Source of the DNA: Pseudomonas abieticivorans
Lineage (GTDB): Bacteria; Pseudomonadota; Gammaproteobacteria; Pseudomonadales; Pseudomonadaceae
DNA length: 64,000 nt
NCBI RefSeq assembly: GCF_023509015.1
Contig: NZ_CP094975.1
Span: forward strand, 4,581,501-4,645,500
Direction of reading: 5' to 3'
Shown here: positions 17,512-27,200 of the stretch, piece by piece
Position numbering within the stretch: the first letter of the stretch is position 1
How the letters are laid out: each line of letters begins with the position of its first letter
Notes under the pieces: generated by a model
Told to the model about the DNA's origin: nothing
Database searches by the model: none
Seen by the model: only the letters and a program-made list of their open reading frames with translations
Translations under genes and position numbers: made by a program

Positions 17512-19271
17512 CGGGTCTTTTCCTGATGCTGTTGCTGTTCGTACCAGAATTTGCGGCGCAGCAGTTCCGACGGGTTGTCCGGGATCTGTCGCAGCCATTG
17601 CTCCAGCGCCTGGCGCTGTTCGCCGTCCAGGGTATCGCCCGTGGGCCGTTGCGGGGCGAAGGCAATCGGTTCGTCCGCCGTTTTGCCGGCGCCGCCTTCA
17701 TCCTTGGGGCTGTCACTGGCCGGCGCTGGCTTGGCGTTGTCGCCGGGCTGTTTGTCTGGGTCTGGCTGGGCCGCAGCATCGGCCTCGTTCTGCGCTTGCT
17801 GCTGGCTGGCGGCGGCGTCGGACTGAGCGTTCTGCTCGGCCGGCCCCTGGTTTGCCTGTTGTTGGGCCTGCTGTTTTTGCGCAGCCGCCTGCCTGGCCTG
17901 TTCGCGCTCGCGGTTTTCCTTGAGCAGGCGCTCCACCAAGGCCTTGTTCTGCTGCGCCACGCTCAGGTCGGGTTGGCGCTCCAGGGCCTGCTCGTAGGCA
18001 TCGAGCGCCGCCTCCAGTTCACCGCTCAAGGCCAGCGCGTTGCCACGATTGTAGTGGTCGGCGGCGCTGTTGCCTTCGGCGAAGCGCTGGGCGGCACCGG
18101 CAAAGTCGCCGGCCTGGTACAGCGCCACGCCCTGCCATTGCGGATCTTCGAAGCGCCGTGCAGCTTCGGCGGGCTGGCCGTGCTCCAGCAGATACTGGCC
18201 TTGCTGGTCGGGGCGCCGCCAGAGGTCTTCAAGGCTTGCGGCATAGCTCGGTTGCGGCAGGCACCACAGCAGCGGCAGGCAGAACAGCCAGCCACGCCGC
18301 CCGGCGCAGGCGGCCAGCAACAGCAGTGGGACCAGGAACCAGTAGCCCTGGTCGGCCCAGCTGTCCAGTTGCACGGTCTGGCCGTTGCTGCGCAGGGCTT
18401 GCGGGCCGTCCAGCAGGCCCAGTTCGCGCAAATCGTCATTGTCCGCGCGCGCCTGGCGGTACAGGCCGCCCACTTCGCCAACGAATTCCTTGAGCGCTGC
18501 GCTGTCGAGTTTGGGCATCAGGATCGCGCCCTGGGCGTCCTTGAGAAAGCCACCGCCCTCGGCTTTTACCGGCGCGCCCTCGCGGGTGCCGATGCCCAGC
18601 ACCAGCAGGCGCGGCGCCTGGCTGTCGAGGCGCTTGAGGATGCCTTCGCGCTCCTGTTCATCCAGTGACGAGGTGATCAACAACAGGCGGCCAACGCCCA
18701 AGTCGCTTTGGTGCAGCAGGGTCAGGCCTTTCTCCACGGCAAGGTCGGCGCGATGGCCGCTTTGCGGCATGATCGATGGCTTGAGCGCGTCGAGCAGGTT
18801 GCGGCTGGTGGCCAGGTCGTCGGACAGCGGCACCAGCACGTGGGCGCTGCCGGCGTACACGATCAGCGCGGTCTGCGCGTCGCGGCGGCTTTGCAGCAGG
18901 TCCATGAGCTTGCGCCGGGCCTGTTCCAGACGGCTGGGCACCAGATCGTCAGCGAGCATTTGCGGGGTCAGTTCGAGCATCACCACCAGCGGATCGGCCG
19001 GCTTCTGGGTGGTTTGCTCCACCCGTTGCCAGCTGGGGCCCAGCAGCGCCAGCAAGGCCAGGGTCCAGGCCAGGCCCAGGGCCACCCACGGCAGTTTGCT
19101 GCTGTGGCCGCGGCCGCCGCCCAGCAACACCGCATGGAAAGCCGGCGGCAGGATCATCTGCCAGCGCCCGGCACGTTTTTCCCGGTGCCACAGCAGCCAC
19201 AGCAACCAGCCGAACAGCGGCACCAGCAGCAGCCAGAGTGGGCGGAACCAATGCGGCCAGAAGTCGCTCAT
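17508..19271 (-). CDS. BatB-BatC fusion: VWA domain plus TPR protein
   Basis: A 587-residue inner-membrane protein. Two N-terminal helices (LWLLLVPLFGWLLWLLW and WVALGLAWTLALLALLGP) precede a periplasmic von Willebrand A domain (about 90-290). A third helix pair lies near 310-345, then a TPR region (HYNRGNALALSGELEAALDAYEQALERQPD), and a long Gln/Ala/Asp/Pro-rich tail. The MIDAS DxSxS is degenerate here (VVMLELTPQML), unlike the intact DVSGS of the adjacent BatA, so this VWA domain may not bind metal in the usual way. The fusion joins functions that are separate batB and batC genes in Bacteroidetes. Confidence 0.88.
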   Translation of the reverse strand: MSDFWPHWFRPLWLLLVPLFGWLLWLLWHREKRAGRWQMILPPAFHAVLLGGGRGHSSKLPWVALGLAWTLALLALLGPSWQRVEQTTQKPADPLVVMLELTPQMLADDLVPSRLEQARRKLMDLLQSRRDAQTALIVYAGSAHVLVPLSDDLATSRNLLDALKPSIMPQSGHRADLAVEKGLTLLHQSDLGVGRLLLITSSLDEQEREGILKRLDSQAPRLLVLGIGTREGAPVKAEGGGFLKDAQGAILMPKLDSAALKEFVGEVGGLYRQARADNDDLRELGLLDGPQALRSNGQTVQLDSWADQGYWFLVPLLLLAACAGRRGWLFCLPLLWCLPQPSYAASLEDLWRRPDQQGQYLLEHGQPAEAARRFEDPQWQGVALYQAGDFAGAAQRFAEGNSAADHYNRGNALALSGELEAALDAYEQALERQPDLSVAQQNKALVERLLKENREREQARQAAAQKQQAQQQANQGPAEQNAQSDAAASQQQAQNEADAAAQPDPDKQPGDNAKPAPASDSPKDEGGAGKTADEPIAFAPQRPTGDTLDGEQRQALEQWLRQIPDNPSELLRRKFWYEQQQHQEKTR

Positions 19272-20344
19272 CGGCGCCTCCGCAAGCGCAGGCGCTTGAG
19301 CCGTTCACGCCAGTGCGGCGAGGGTTGCAGCAAGCCGCGCTTTTCCAGCAGGCGCTGCAACGGGTTGCTTGGCCAGTGCACGCGGGCCACCAGCAGCAGG
19401 CTGATCAGCACGGCGCAGGCCAAAGGCCAACTGTACAAGGCGTGGGTGGGGCGGGCCTGGGTGGGTTGCTGGGTCACCGGTTCGAGTTTGTCCAGGGTTT
19501 CGCCGATCAGCTTGAGTTCCTGGCCGTCGCGTGCGCGAAAATATCGGCCACCGGTAACCTGGGCGATTTCCTGCAGGGCGGGCTCGTCCAGGTCCAGGCT
19601 GGGGTTCAGGCCCAGGCTGCCCAGCGGGCCATCGGCAGAGGGGTCGGCGCCAATGCCGATGGTGTAGATTTTGACCTGTTCTTCGGCGGCCAGGTGCGCG
19701 GCGGTCAAGGGGTGGATTTCGCCGCCGTTGTTGGCGCCGTCGGTTACCAGGATCAGCACGCGGCTTTGCGCCGGGCGTTGGCGCAGGCGTTTGAGGCCCA
19801 GGCCGATGGCGTCGCCAATGGCGGTGTTCTTGCCGGCGATGCCAATGCGCGCTTCATCCAGCCACACGCGCACCGTGCGCCGGTCGAACGTCAGCGGCGC
19901 TTGCAGGTAGGCCTGGCTGCCAAACAGGATCAGGCCCACGCGATCGCCCTTACGGCCTTCCAGAAAGTCGCCGAGCAGGTGCTTGACCAGCGCCAGGCGG
20001 CTGATTTCGTCGTCTTCCCAGTGCATGTCGGGGTAGTCCATGGAGCCGGACACGTCCACCGCCACCAGCAGATCGCGGCCGCTGGCGGCAATCGGCAGCG
20101 GCTCGCCCAGCCATTGCGGGCGTGCCGCGGCCGTGAGCAGCAACAGCCACAGCAGAATAAACGGGGCTTGCTGGCGCCAGGTCGGCAGGCTGATGCGCGC
20201 GCGGCGCCCGGCCAGGCCTTCCAGTTCGTCCAGGAAGCTGACTTTCAGCGCTGGCTCGCCGCTGTCGGCCACCGGTAGCACCAGGCGCATTAGCCAGGGC
20301 AGGGGCAACAGGGCGAAGATCCACGGCCAGGCGAACTCAAACAT
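19268..20344 (-). CDS. BatA-like VWA-domain membrane protein
   Basis: A 358-residue protein with two N-terminal helices (FAWPWIFALLPLPWLMRLVLP and APFILLWLLLLTAAARP), a VWA domain with intact MIDAS DLLVAVDVSGSMDYPD, the second-site Thr in a loop around KNTAIGDAIGLGLKRL and VLILVTDGANNGGEI, and a C-terminal helix (LYSWPLACAVLISLLLVA). Its start overlaps the DUF4381 stop and its stop overlaps the batB start. It probably assembles with BatB and BatD under control of the MoxR ATPase encoded at the head of the operon. Confidence 0.9.
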   Translation of the reverse strand: MFEFAWPWIFALLPLPWLMRLVLPVADSGEPALKVSFLDELEGLAGRRARISLPTWRQQAPFILLWLLLLTAAARPQWLGEPLPIAASGRDLLVAVDVSGSMDYPDMHWEDDEISRLALVKHLLGDFLEGRKGDRVGLILFGSQAYLQAPLTFDRRTVRVWLDEARIGIAGKNTAIGDAIGLGLKRLRQRPAQSRVLILVTDGANNGGEIHPLTAAHLAAEEQVKIYTIGIGADPSADGPLGSLGLNPSLDLDEPALQEIAQVTGGRYFRARDGQELKLIGETLDKLEPVTQQPTQARPTHALYSWPLACAVLISLLLVARVHWPSNPLQRLLEKRGLLQPSPHWRERLKRLRLRRRR

Positions 20345-20831
20345 GTTTGCGAATCCAGGTTTCGATCGACTGGTTGAGGCCGGCGATGGCCTTGTCGTCG
20401 AGCTTGCATTCGGGTTTGTAGGCGCCTTCCACCAGCACCATCCAGCGGGTCAGGCCGGCGGCCGGGCAGCGGTTGTCGAGAAACGCCAGCCATTGGCGGC
20501 CATTGAGCGTGTGGCTGTGGGCATTGGGGTAGTGGTTGCGGCACAGGCGTTTGAGCAGCGCGTTGATTTGCTGCAGCCAGGCCCCGGCCGGTGCGCCGTC
20601 GTAGGGTTTGGGCAAGCGTGCAAGTTCGGCCAGGGCCTCCTGGCGAATCGGGTCCAGCGGTTGCTCGACCTTGAGCTGGGCCTTGGGCTTGGGCAAAAAA
20701 CGCCGCGCCAGCCACAGGCCCCAGCCCAACAAGGGGATCAGGGCCAACAGTAGCCACCAGCCCGGCGCTGGTGGCCAGGCGCTGATGGGCGCCGGGTCGA
20801 TCAAAGGTTGCAGGGCGTCCAGGGCGCTCAT
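20337..20831 (-). CDS. DUF4381 membrane protein of the Bat operon
   Basis: A 164-residue protein with one N-terminal transmembrane helix (PGWWLLLALIPLLGWGLWLARRFL) and a cytoplasmic helical domain ending in NQSIETWIRKHV. Such DUF4381 proteins recur between DUF58 and batA genes in gammaproteobacteria. It overlaps its neighbours at both ends (four bases with DUF58, eight with batA), indicating translational coupling. Function unknown beyond membership of the MoxR-Bat system. Confidence 0.85.
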   Translation of the reverse strand: MSALDALQPLIDPAPISAWPPAPGWWLLLALIPLLGWGLWLARRFLPKPKAQLKVEQPLDPIRQEALAELARLPKPYDGAPAGAWLQQINALLKRLCRNHYPNAHSHTLNGRQWLAFLDNRCPAAGLTRWMVLVEGAYKPECKLDDKAIAGLNQSIETWIRKHV

Positions 20832-21772
20832 CGGCTTTTGCCCGGGCGCTGGGGGTTCAGGTATTCACGCAACTGTTCGATCATTTCGCTCTGGGTGCTC
20901 AGGGGCATCATCAGTACCCGCAGTTTCTGCGCCAGCAGTTCCCAGCGGGCGATGCGCGCCTCGCCCTGGGCGCGGTAGGCCTGGCGCAGTTCGGGGTTCA
21001 ACGTGTCGATTTCCAACTGTGCGCCGCGCTGGGCGAAACGCAGCAAGCCGGCGGCGGGCAGGGCGTGGTCCAGCGGGTCGGACAGCGGCAGCAGCAACAG
21101 GTCGCAATGGCGCGATAGCAGGCTCAGTTGTTGCTCGGCGGCTTCGTTCAAGGCGCGCTCATCGCAAATCACGATGGCCAGGCTGCCGGGGCGCAGCACC
21201 TCGCGGGCGCGGCGCAGGCCCATGTCCAGGGCGCCGGGTTCGGGCACGCTTTCGGTGTGCAGCGACTGGTTGACGCGCACCAGGCGGTTGAGCAGTTGCA
21301 ACAGGCTTTGCTTGCTGCGCCGCGGCTTGACCTCGTAGTGCTCGCCATCGCCGAACACCAGGCCGCCAATGCGGTCGTTATGGCCCAGGGCGGCCCAGCC
21401 GATCAAGGCAGCGGCCTGGGCGGCCAGCACCGACTTGAACATTTGCCCGGAGCCGAAGAACAGCCGGCGGCTTTGCTCCACCAGGATAAAGATCGGCCGC
21501 TCGCGCTCCTCGTGGAACAGCTTGGTGTGCGGCTCTTGGGTTCGCGCGGTCACGCGCCAATCGATGCTGCGCACATCGTCGCCGGCCTGGTACACCCGCA
21601 CCTGGTCGAAATCCACCCCCCGCCCGCGCAGCTTGGAGTGGTGCAGGCCGATCAGCGGGCTGCGCTGGCCGGGGGTGGAAAACAGCTGCACCTCGCGCAC
21701 GCGATGGCGCATCTCGATCAGCTCGGCCAGGGTGACGCGTACGCCAGGTTGAACGGGCAGGGGGGCGCTCAT
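20828..21772 (-). CDS. DUF58 domain protein of the Bat operon
   Basis: A 314-residue DUF58 protein with the hallmark region GRGVDFDQVRVYQAGDDVRSIDWRVTAR split across about residues 50-80, then a VWA-like fold with IFILVEQSRRLFFGSG and SLAIVICDERALNEAAE. The ATG at 21772 begins three bases after the moxR stop (21775); the longer in-frame extension overlaps moxR and is not family-like. DUF58 proteins pair with MoxR ATPases. Confidence 0.9.
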   Translation of the reverse strand: MSAPLPVQPGVRVTLAELIEMRHRVREVQLFSTPGQRSPLIGLHHSKLRGRGVDFDQVRVYQAGDDVRSIDWRVTARTQEPHTKLFHEERERPIFILVEQSRRLFFGSGQMFKSVLAAQAAALIGWAALGHNDRIGGLVFGDGEHYEVKPRRSKQSLLQLLNRLVRVNQSLHTESVPEPGALDMGLRRAREVLRPGSLAIVICDERALNEAAEQQLSLLSRHCDLLLLPLSDPLDHALPAAGLLRFAQRGAQLEIDTLNPELRQAYRAQGEARIARWELLAQKLRVLMMPLSTQSEMIEQLREYLNPQRPGKSR

Positions 21773-21774
21773 GG

Positions 21775-22734
21775 TCAGGCGACGGCTACGACGTCGAGGA
21801 TGCGCTGGATCACCCGGTCCTGGTCGATGCCCGCCGCTTCCGCTTCGAACGACAAAATGATGCGGTGGCGCAACACGTCGAACAGCACGGCCTGAATGTC
21901 TTCGGGGCTGACAAAGTCGCGCCCGGCCAACCACGCGTGGGCCCGCGCGCAACGGTCCAGGGCAATGGAACCACGGGGGCTGGCGCCATAGGCGATCCAT
22001 TCGGCCATTTCCGGGTCGAACTTGCCGGGGGTGCGGGTGGCCATCACCAGTTGCACCAGGTATTCCTCCACGGCATCGGCCATGTACAGGCCGAGGATCT
22101 CTTTGCGCGCGGCGAAGATGGCTTGCTGGCTGACCCGGCGTTCAGGCTTGGTTTCGCCGTTCAGCGCCTCGCCACGGGCCTGCTGCAAAATGCGCCGCTC
22201 CACGGCGGCATCCGGGAAGCCGATTTTCACGTGCATCAAAAAGCGGTCCAGCTGCGCTTCGGGCAGCGGGTAGGTGCCTTCTTGCTCAATGGGGTTTTGC
22301 GTGGCCATCACCAGAAACAACGGGCTCAGCTCGTAGGTGCTGCGGCCCACGCTGACCTGGCGCTCGGCCATGGCCTCCAGCAACGCCGATTGCACTTTGG
22401 CCGGCGCCCGGTTGATTTCGTCGGCCAGCACCAGGTTGTGGAAGATCGGCCCCTGCTGGAACACGAAACTGCCGGTTTCCGGGCGATAGATCTCAGTGCC
22501 GGTGATGTCGGCCGGCAGCAGGTCGGGGGTGAACTGGATGCGATGGAACTGTGCTTCAACGCCTTCGGCCAATTCCTTGATGGCCTTGGTCTTGGCCAGG
22601 CCCGGGGCACCTTCGACCAGCATATGGCCGTCGGCCAGCAGCACGATCAGCAAGCGGTCGATCAGTTTTTCCTGGCCGAGAATTTGCGTTGAAAGAAAGG
22701 TTCGCAGCGCAATCAGCGCCTCACGATGTTCCAT
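21775..22734 (-). CDS. MoxR-family AAA+ ATPase (Bat operon)
   Basis: A 319-residue MoxR ATPase with Walker A VEGAPGLAKTKAIKELAEG, Walker B LVLADEINRAPAKVQSALLEAM, sensor 1 ATQNPIEQEGTYPLPEAQLDRF and the C-terminal lid with sensor 2 region YGASPRGSIALDRCARAHA. It is the first gene of a nine-gene minus-strand run ending with the GST. MoxR proteins act as chaperone-like ATPases on VWA partners, here probably BatA and BatB. Its upstream region is a poly-G/poly-C spacer. Confidence 0.93.
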   Translation of the reverse strand: MEHREALIALRTFLSTQILGQEKLIDRLLIVLLADGHMLVEGAPGLAKTKAIKELAEGVEAQFHRIQFTPDLLPADITGTEIYRPETGSFVFQQGPIFHNLVLADEINRAPAKVQSALLEAMAERQVSVGRSTYELSPLFLVMATQNPIEQEGTYPLPEAQLDRFLMHVKIGFPDAAVERRILQQARGEALNGETKPERRVSQQAIFAARKEILGLYMADAVEEYLVQLVMATRTPGKFDPEMAEWIAYGASPRGSIALDRCARAHAWLAGRDFVSPEDIQAVLFDVLRHRIILSFEAEAAGIDQDRVIQRILDVVAVA

Positions 22735-22970
22735 CGATGACGGTTCCTGGAGAAGGGGGCCCCAGGCGTTGGCGCCGGGGGGGTTACTTTAATCTATCCG
22801 GGGGGGTGGCGACTAATGGTGGCGGGGTTTTTGTTTGGAAGGAGGGGGGGGTGGGTGGCTCAAGACTCAAGGAGGGGGGGCAGACCGGGTGGCCGCCTGG
22901 GTTGGCTCAGCCCCCCTTGAATCTCAACCCAGCCCGCGCGCTTGACCGGCAGTGGCCCACCCCCCCCCAT
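22735..22970. other. G-tract-rich intergenic spacer (G-quadruplex-capable)
   Basis: This 236-bp spacer between the patatin stop and the moxR start carries many G homopolymers on the plus strand, including G7 at 22800-22806 and G8 at 22844-22851, and a C9 run at 22960-22968. No ORF with a ribosome-binding site or clear promoter was seen. The transcript heading toward moxR would be C-rich, leaving the template strand G-rich. Confidence 0.7.
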
Positions 22971-24014
22971 TCACCGCTTCTCACTCTCATAATTATCCAA
23001 CGTATCGCGGGCAATCTCGCGCCCCAGCGCGATCAGCTCCGGCGCCTTGTAGAATTCGAAAAAACGGCACACCCGCTTGGGCACGTTGATCAGAATATCC
23101 GGCGGGTAGCCGGCGATCTTGTACTGGGCCAGGGAGGTTTGCATCACCTCGAAGCTCTGGTTGATCAGATCCAGCAGGGAGGCGGGCCCCACGTTATCGA
23201 TGATCACTGAGCCGGTGGCAGAACTTGGCGCGCCTTCGTTCTCTGGCGCTGCCGCCGGTTGCTGGACCTGGGGCTTGGCGGCATCGGCCAGCCAGGGGTT
23301 GGGCAACACGGCGGCCGCCGGTTGCAGTGCCTGTTGTTCCAGGCGCAGCATTTCCTCGGCCTGTTTGCGCCGGAACGGCAGGTGGGAACCCAGGGAGTTG
23401 AGCAGGTGGTCGAAACGGCTTTTGAACGCAGGTGGGCGCTCGATCACCGGCAGTTGGTAGTGTTTCTGGTTAGTGGAGTTGAGGTTCACGGCAATGATCA
23501 GGTCGCAGTGGCTGGACACCACCGGCACGATGGGCAACGGGTTCAACAGGCCGCCGTCCACCAGCATGCGGTTGCCTTGCATCACCGGGGTGAACAGGCT
23601 GGGGATCGCGGCCGAAGCACGCATGGCCTGGTGCAGGCAGCCTACCTGGAACCAGATTTCCTGCTGGTTGGTCAGGTCGGTGGCCACGGCCGTGTAGGGA
23701 ATGCGCAAATCCTCGATGTTCAGTTCACCGACGATCTTGCGGATTTGCCCGAACACCTTTTCGCCGCGGATGGCGCCCAGGCGAAAACTCACGTCCACCA
23801 GGCGCAGCACGTCCAGGTAGTCCAGGCTTTCGATCCAGCGCCGGTATTCGTCCAGCTTGCCGGCAGCATAGATACCACCGACCACCGCGCCCATGGAGCA
23901 GCCGGCGATGCAGGCGATGTCGTAGCCACGGCGCTCGATTTCCTCGATCACGCCGATGTGGGCGTAGCCTCGGGCACCGCCGGAGCCCAGGACCAGTGCG
24001 ACACGTTTTTTCAT
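22971..24014 (-). CDS. Patatin-like phospholipase (RssA-type)
   Basis: A 347-residue patatin-fold serine hydrolase. The oxyanion hole GSGGARGYAHIG (residues 10-21), the nucleophile elbow GCSMG with Ser40 and the catalytic Asp in VDGGLLNPLP are all present. The C-terminal part has a Pro/Ala/Gln-rich linker (QVQQPAAAPENEGAPSS) and a conserved helical end. The start at 24014 gives the family N-terminus MKKRVALVLGSGGA; a 32-residue upstream extension is rejected. No secretion signal is seen, so it is probably cytoplasmic or membrane-associated. Its substrate is presumably a phospholipid or acyl ester. Confidence 0.92.
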   Translation of the reverse strand: MKKRVALVLGSGGARGYAHIGVIEEIERRGYDIACIAGCSMGAVVGGIYAAGKLDEYRRWIESLDYLDVLRLVDVSFRLGAIRGEKVFGQIRKIVGELNIEDLRIPYTAVATDLTNQQEIWFQVGCLHQAMRASAAIPSLFTPVMQGNRMLVDGGLLNPLPIVPVVSSHCDLIIAVNLNSTNQKHYQLPVIERPPAFKSRFDHLLNSLGSHLPFRRKQAEEMLRLEQQALQPAAAVLPNPWLADAAKPQVQQPAAAPENEGAPSSATGSVIIDNVGPASLLDLINQSFEVMQTSLAQYKIAGYPPDILINVPKRVCRFFEFYKAPELIALGREIARDTLDNYESEKR

Positions 24015-24221
24015 GGGGGGCGGGCTCCAGGGCGCTAGTGGGTTAACAATGCACCGTTGGGGCAGCGTAGGGCAAGGGCCGGTTGCCCTGTGAGGCGCGC
24101 ATGGCTTCAATGCACCCCGCGCTTGGCGACGGGCCTAGCTATTTACCGCTCGCTCGGCCGGGCGGTTTGTTCCACTGGCCCAGGCCCGGCATCCCGCCGC
24201 AGCCCTCCAGCGGAGCGTGCC

Positions 24222-27200
24222 ATGAACGCCAACCCCTATTTGCTTCCCACCCCCGCCGAACACATCGCCAAGGCGCTGCCCAGTTGGCTGAAAAACGCAA
24301 CGGTTGCACAGCGCGACGAATTCCAGCAGCGCCTGCATAAGAGTCGGGCCTCCCGGGCCAAGGCGTTGGCAATTGCCCAGCGCCTTGCGCAGCCGGTCGA
24401 CTTCTGCAGGCCGCTACTGGCCAAGGCGTTGCAGGATGAATACAACCTGGACCTGGACCTGGACCAACACCAGTTGGTCGAACTGCAGCACTACGCCCAT
24501 TTTCAGCGGCCTTTGCTGAAAAATCCGCCGCGCTCGCTGCTGGCTGCGGCCCTGAGTAACTTTGCCGAGGATGCGCAGTTCGAGCGCGATTCGGCAATTC
24601 TGCCAGCGGGTTCGCTGGTGCATTACTGGAACAGCTACGATCCAGGCAAGGCGGTGCACATCAGCCCCGCGCAGTTCGCGGCCACCTGCCGACGCCTGGA
24701 CCTGGGCGCGCGCTACCAGGCGCACGTCGACCACATCTACCCGCCGTTGCCCACCCCGAGCCAACCGGCGGATAGCCTGCGGGACTGGGCACGTGCCGGC
24801 CTCTGCGCGAGCCTGGCCGATGAGCTGCGCACCCAGGTGCAGCGCGCGCGATTGCAGCGCTGCTTGAGTGAAGAAGATGCCGTGCTGGTCGAACAGCTAT
24901 TGGCCGGGCAAGCGCCGCGGTGGGACGGCTATGTGGTCCAGGTGTGCCAGCTTTACCTGGCCGCTACCTGGACCTCCCTGGGTATACCGCTGCACCGGGC
25001 GACGGTCCTGCGCCAAGGTGACAACCCGGCTTCGCCCCACCTGGTGTACTTGCCCGGTGACCCGGATCGGCCACTGTGGCGCTACGCCCGGCTAAGTGAC
25101 TTCGAACACTGGCTGCGCCCGCGCCTGAACAGCGCCGAGCAGTGCCAGCAATGGGCACTGCTTGCACCGATCGATTCGCGCAAGGCGCTTGCCGAGCAGC
25201 TTTACCATCGGCTCAACCCGCTGCCGCTGCTTGCCGCCAGCGATGAGGATCGGGTCCATAACCCTGATGCCGACCTGGGCGCCCGGGCGATCTCGCAAGA
25301 GCATTCGTTGGCGCAATGGCTGTACCTGGAGGTGCGCAACCAGGTCACCGCCTATGCCGGGGCCTGCGTTGTCAGTACCGGGCAGGCCGATCGCGTGCGC
25401 CACGCGCAGCGCATGGCTCGGTGGCAAACGCTGGGTTTTGATGCGCTGAACATCGGTGCGTTGGTAGTGCCCGGCCTTGATGTACTGATGGCAGCGGTCA
25501 TGGCCGGGCAGCTGTTGGGTGAGGTCTTCGAAGGGCTCGATGACTGGACCCACGGGCAAACCGAGGAGGCGCTGCAGCAATTGTTCGAGGTGGCGGCCAC
25601 CGTCGCGCAGGCCGCCGTGCTGGCGCCATTGCATTCGGCGTTCGTCGAAAGCCTGCAGCCGGTGCTCGATACCCAGGGCCAGGCGCGGTTGTGGAGCCCC
25701 CGCCAGGCATTGCGCAACTTGGGGCCGGAGGTCGAGGGGGTTGGCGATGAGGCGCTGGAGCAGGCACGCCTGGCCTGCGGCCTGAGCGAGGCCGCCGTGC
25801 GCCGCTTGCAGGTCGAGCGACTGCCGTTGCCCGCGGCGTTGCTCGAATGCCTGGCGGATGTGCGTGCCGGGGCATCGGTTGCTGACCCCGTCGCGGTTGT
25901 GGTTACACCGCTGCAGCGCGATTTTCCCCGGCTCAGCCCGCACGCGGCGCAAGAGATTCAGGCCCAGGCCAATGATCGCGAACGCCAACTGCTTGGCCTC
26001 GGGCAGGTACCGTTGCGCCTGGCCGAATTGGCGCGCATGGCCCTGCGCGAGCGGCAATTGAACCGTGCCCTGCTGGGGCTGGTGATACCGGGCATGGCCA
26101 GTGCCGACAGTGCGCGGCTGGCTGCCGGCCTGGTCGCGGACGGTGCGCCGCTGTTCGAGCAGGCCGTGGCCAACCGCGCCGTTGCCGCGCGGCTGATCGG
26201 CCAGCAACGCGCCCCCGCCTGGCTGCGCCCGCCCACGCGGCAGGCCAATGGCCTGATTGGCTACGAGCTGAGTGGCCGGCCGGGCAACCTGCGCCGCCAG
26301 GACCGCTTGGCGCGGCTGTACCCACAGGCCGACGAAGACCAACTGCAAAGGCTGCGCCAGGAACTTGAGCCGGCAGTCGACCTGAACCTGGGCCTGCGGG
26401 AGTTGGAGTACCGTCGGTTGCAGGCCACCTTGGTGGATTGGACAGAAAGCCCCGACCTGATCGTCGATGAAAATGGCAACCAGGAACCGGTCCAGGCGCA
26501 AAGCCGTGCCAATGCCGCTCAACTGATCCTCGCGGCCTGGCGCCGTGAAGCGCCCACCATGCAATCGGCGCGCAACCGTGGCCGGGGCCATGAGCTGGAC
26601 CTGTCCGAATACCGCATCGGCCGCCTGCCTGCCTTGAACCTGCGCATGAATCACGTGTACAGCTTGAGTTTGGCCGGCACCGGCCAGGTCGAGGATCCCT
26701 CGGCGTTCCTGGCGGCGTTCCCGCGCTTGGAGGCGCTGGAGTTGCAAGACAATCAATTGAGCCGTATCCCCGTGCAGGTCGGCCTGCTGAGCGAGCTGAA
26801 CGTGTTGGCCCTGGACGAAAATCGCCTGCAAGGGTCTGACCACCTGTTCGATGGGCTGGTCAACCTCAACGATTTGCAGATCCTGACCTTGCGCAACAAC
26901 CCCTTGCAGACCCCGCCGGCGGCGATGGCAGTGCTCGGTGGCTTGCGCAGCCTGCAAGACCTGTCGCTGGCCAGCACCGATACCGTGTTAGATGCCCGCG
27001 CGCTCGACCAGTTGGCCCGTCTGCCCGACCTCAATAATCTGTGGCTCAGCGATAATCACCTGGTGTTGAGCGCCGAAAGCCTGCAGGCGCTGGCACGCAT
27101 GCCGCGCCTGGATTTGCTCAACCTGGACGGCAACCCATTGGGCGAGCACCTGGACCTTGCCAGCTTGACCCAACTGCGCACGCTGTACCTGCGTGACTGC

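Noticed and set aside
16288..17526. 412-codon plus-strand frame opposite batD
   Set aside because: No ribosome-binding site or domain; it mirrors the codon bias of batD.
25092..26957. Long open frame (621 codons) antisense to the LRR-NEL gene
   Set aside because: Its composition (Gln/Arg/Ala-rich, no domain) is that of a GC-rich shadow frame, and the sense frame has clear LRR and NEL domains.
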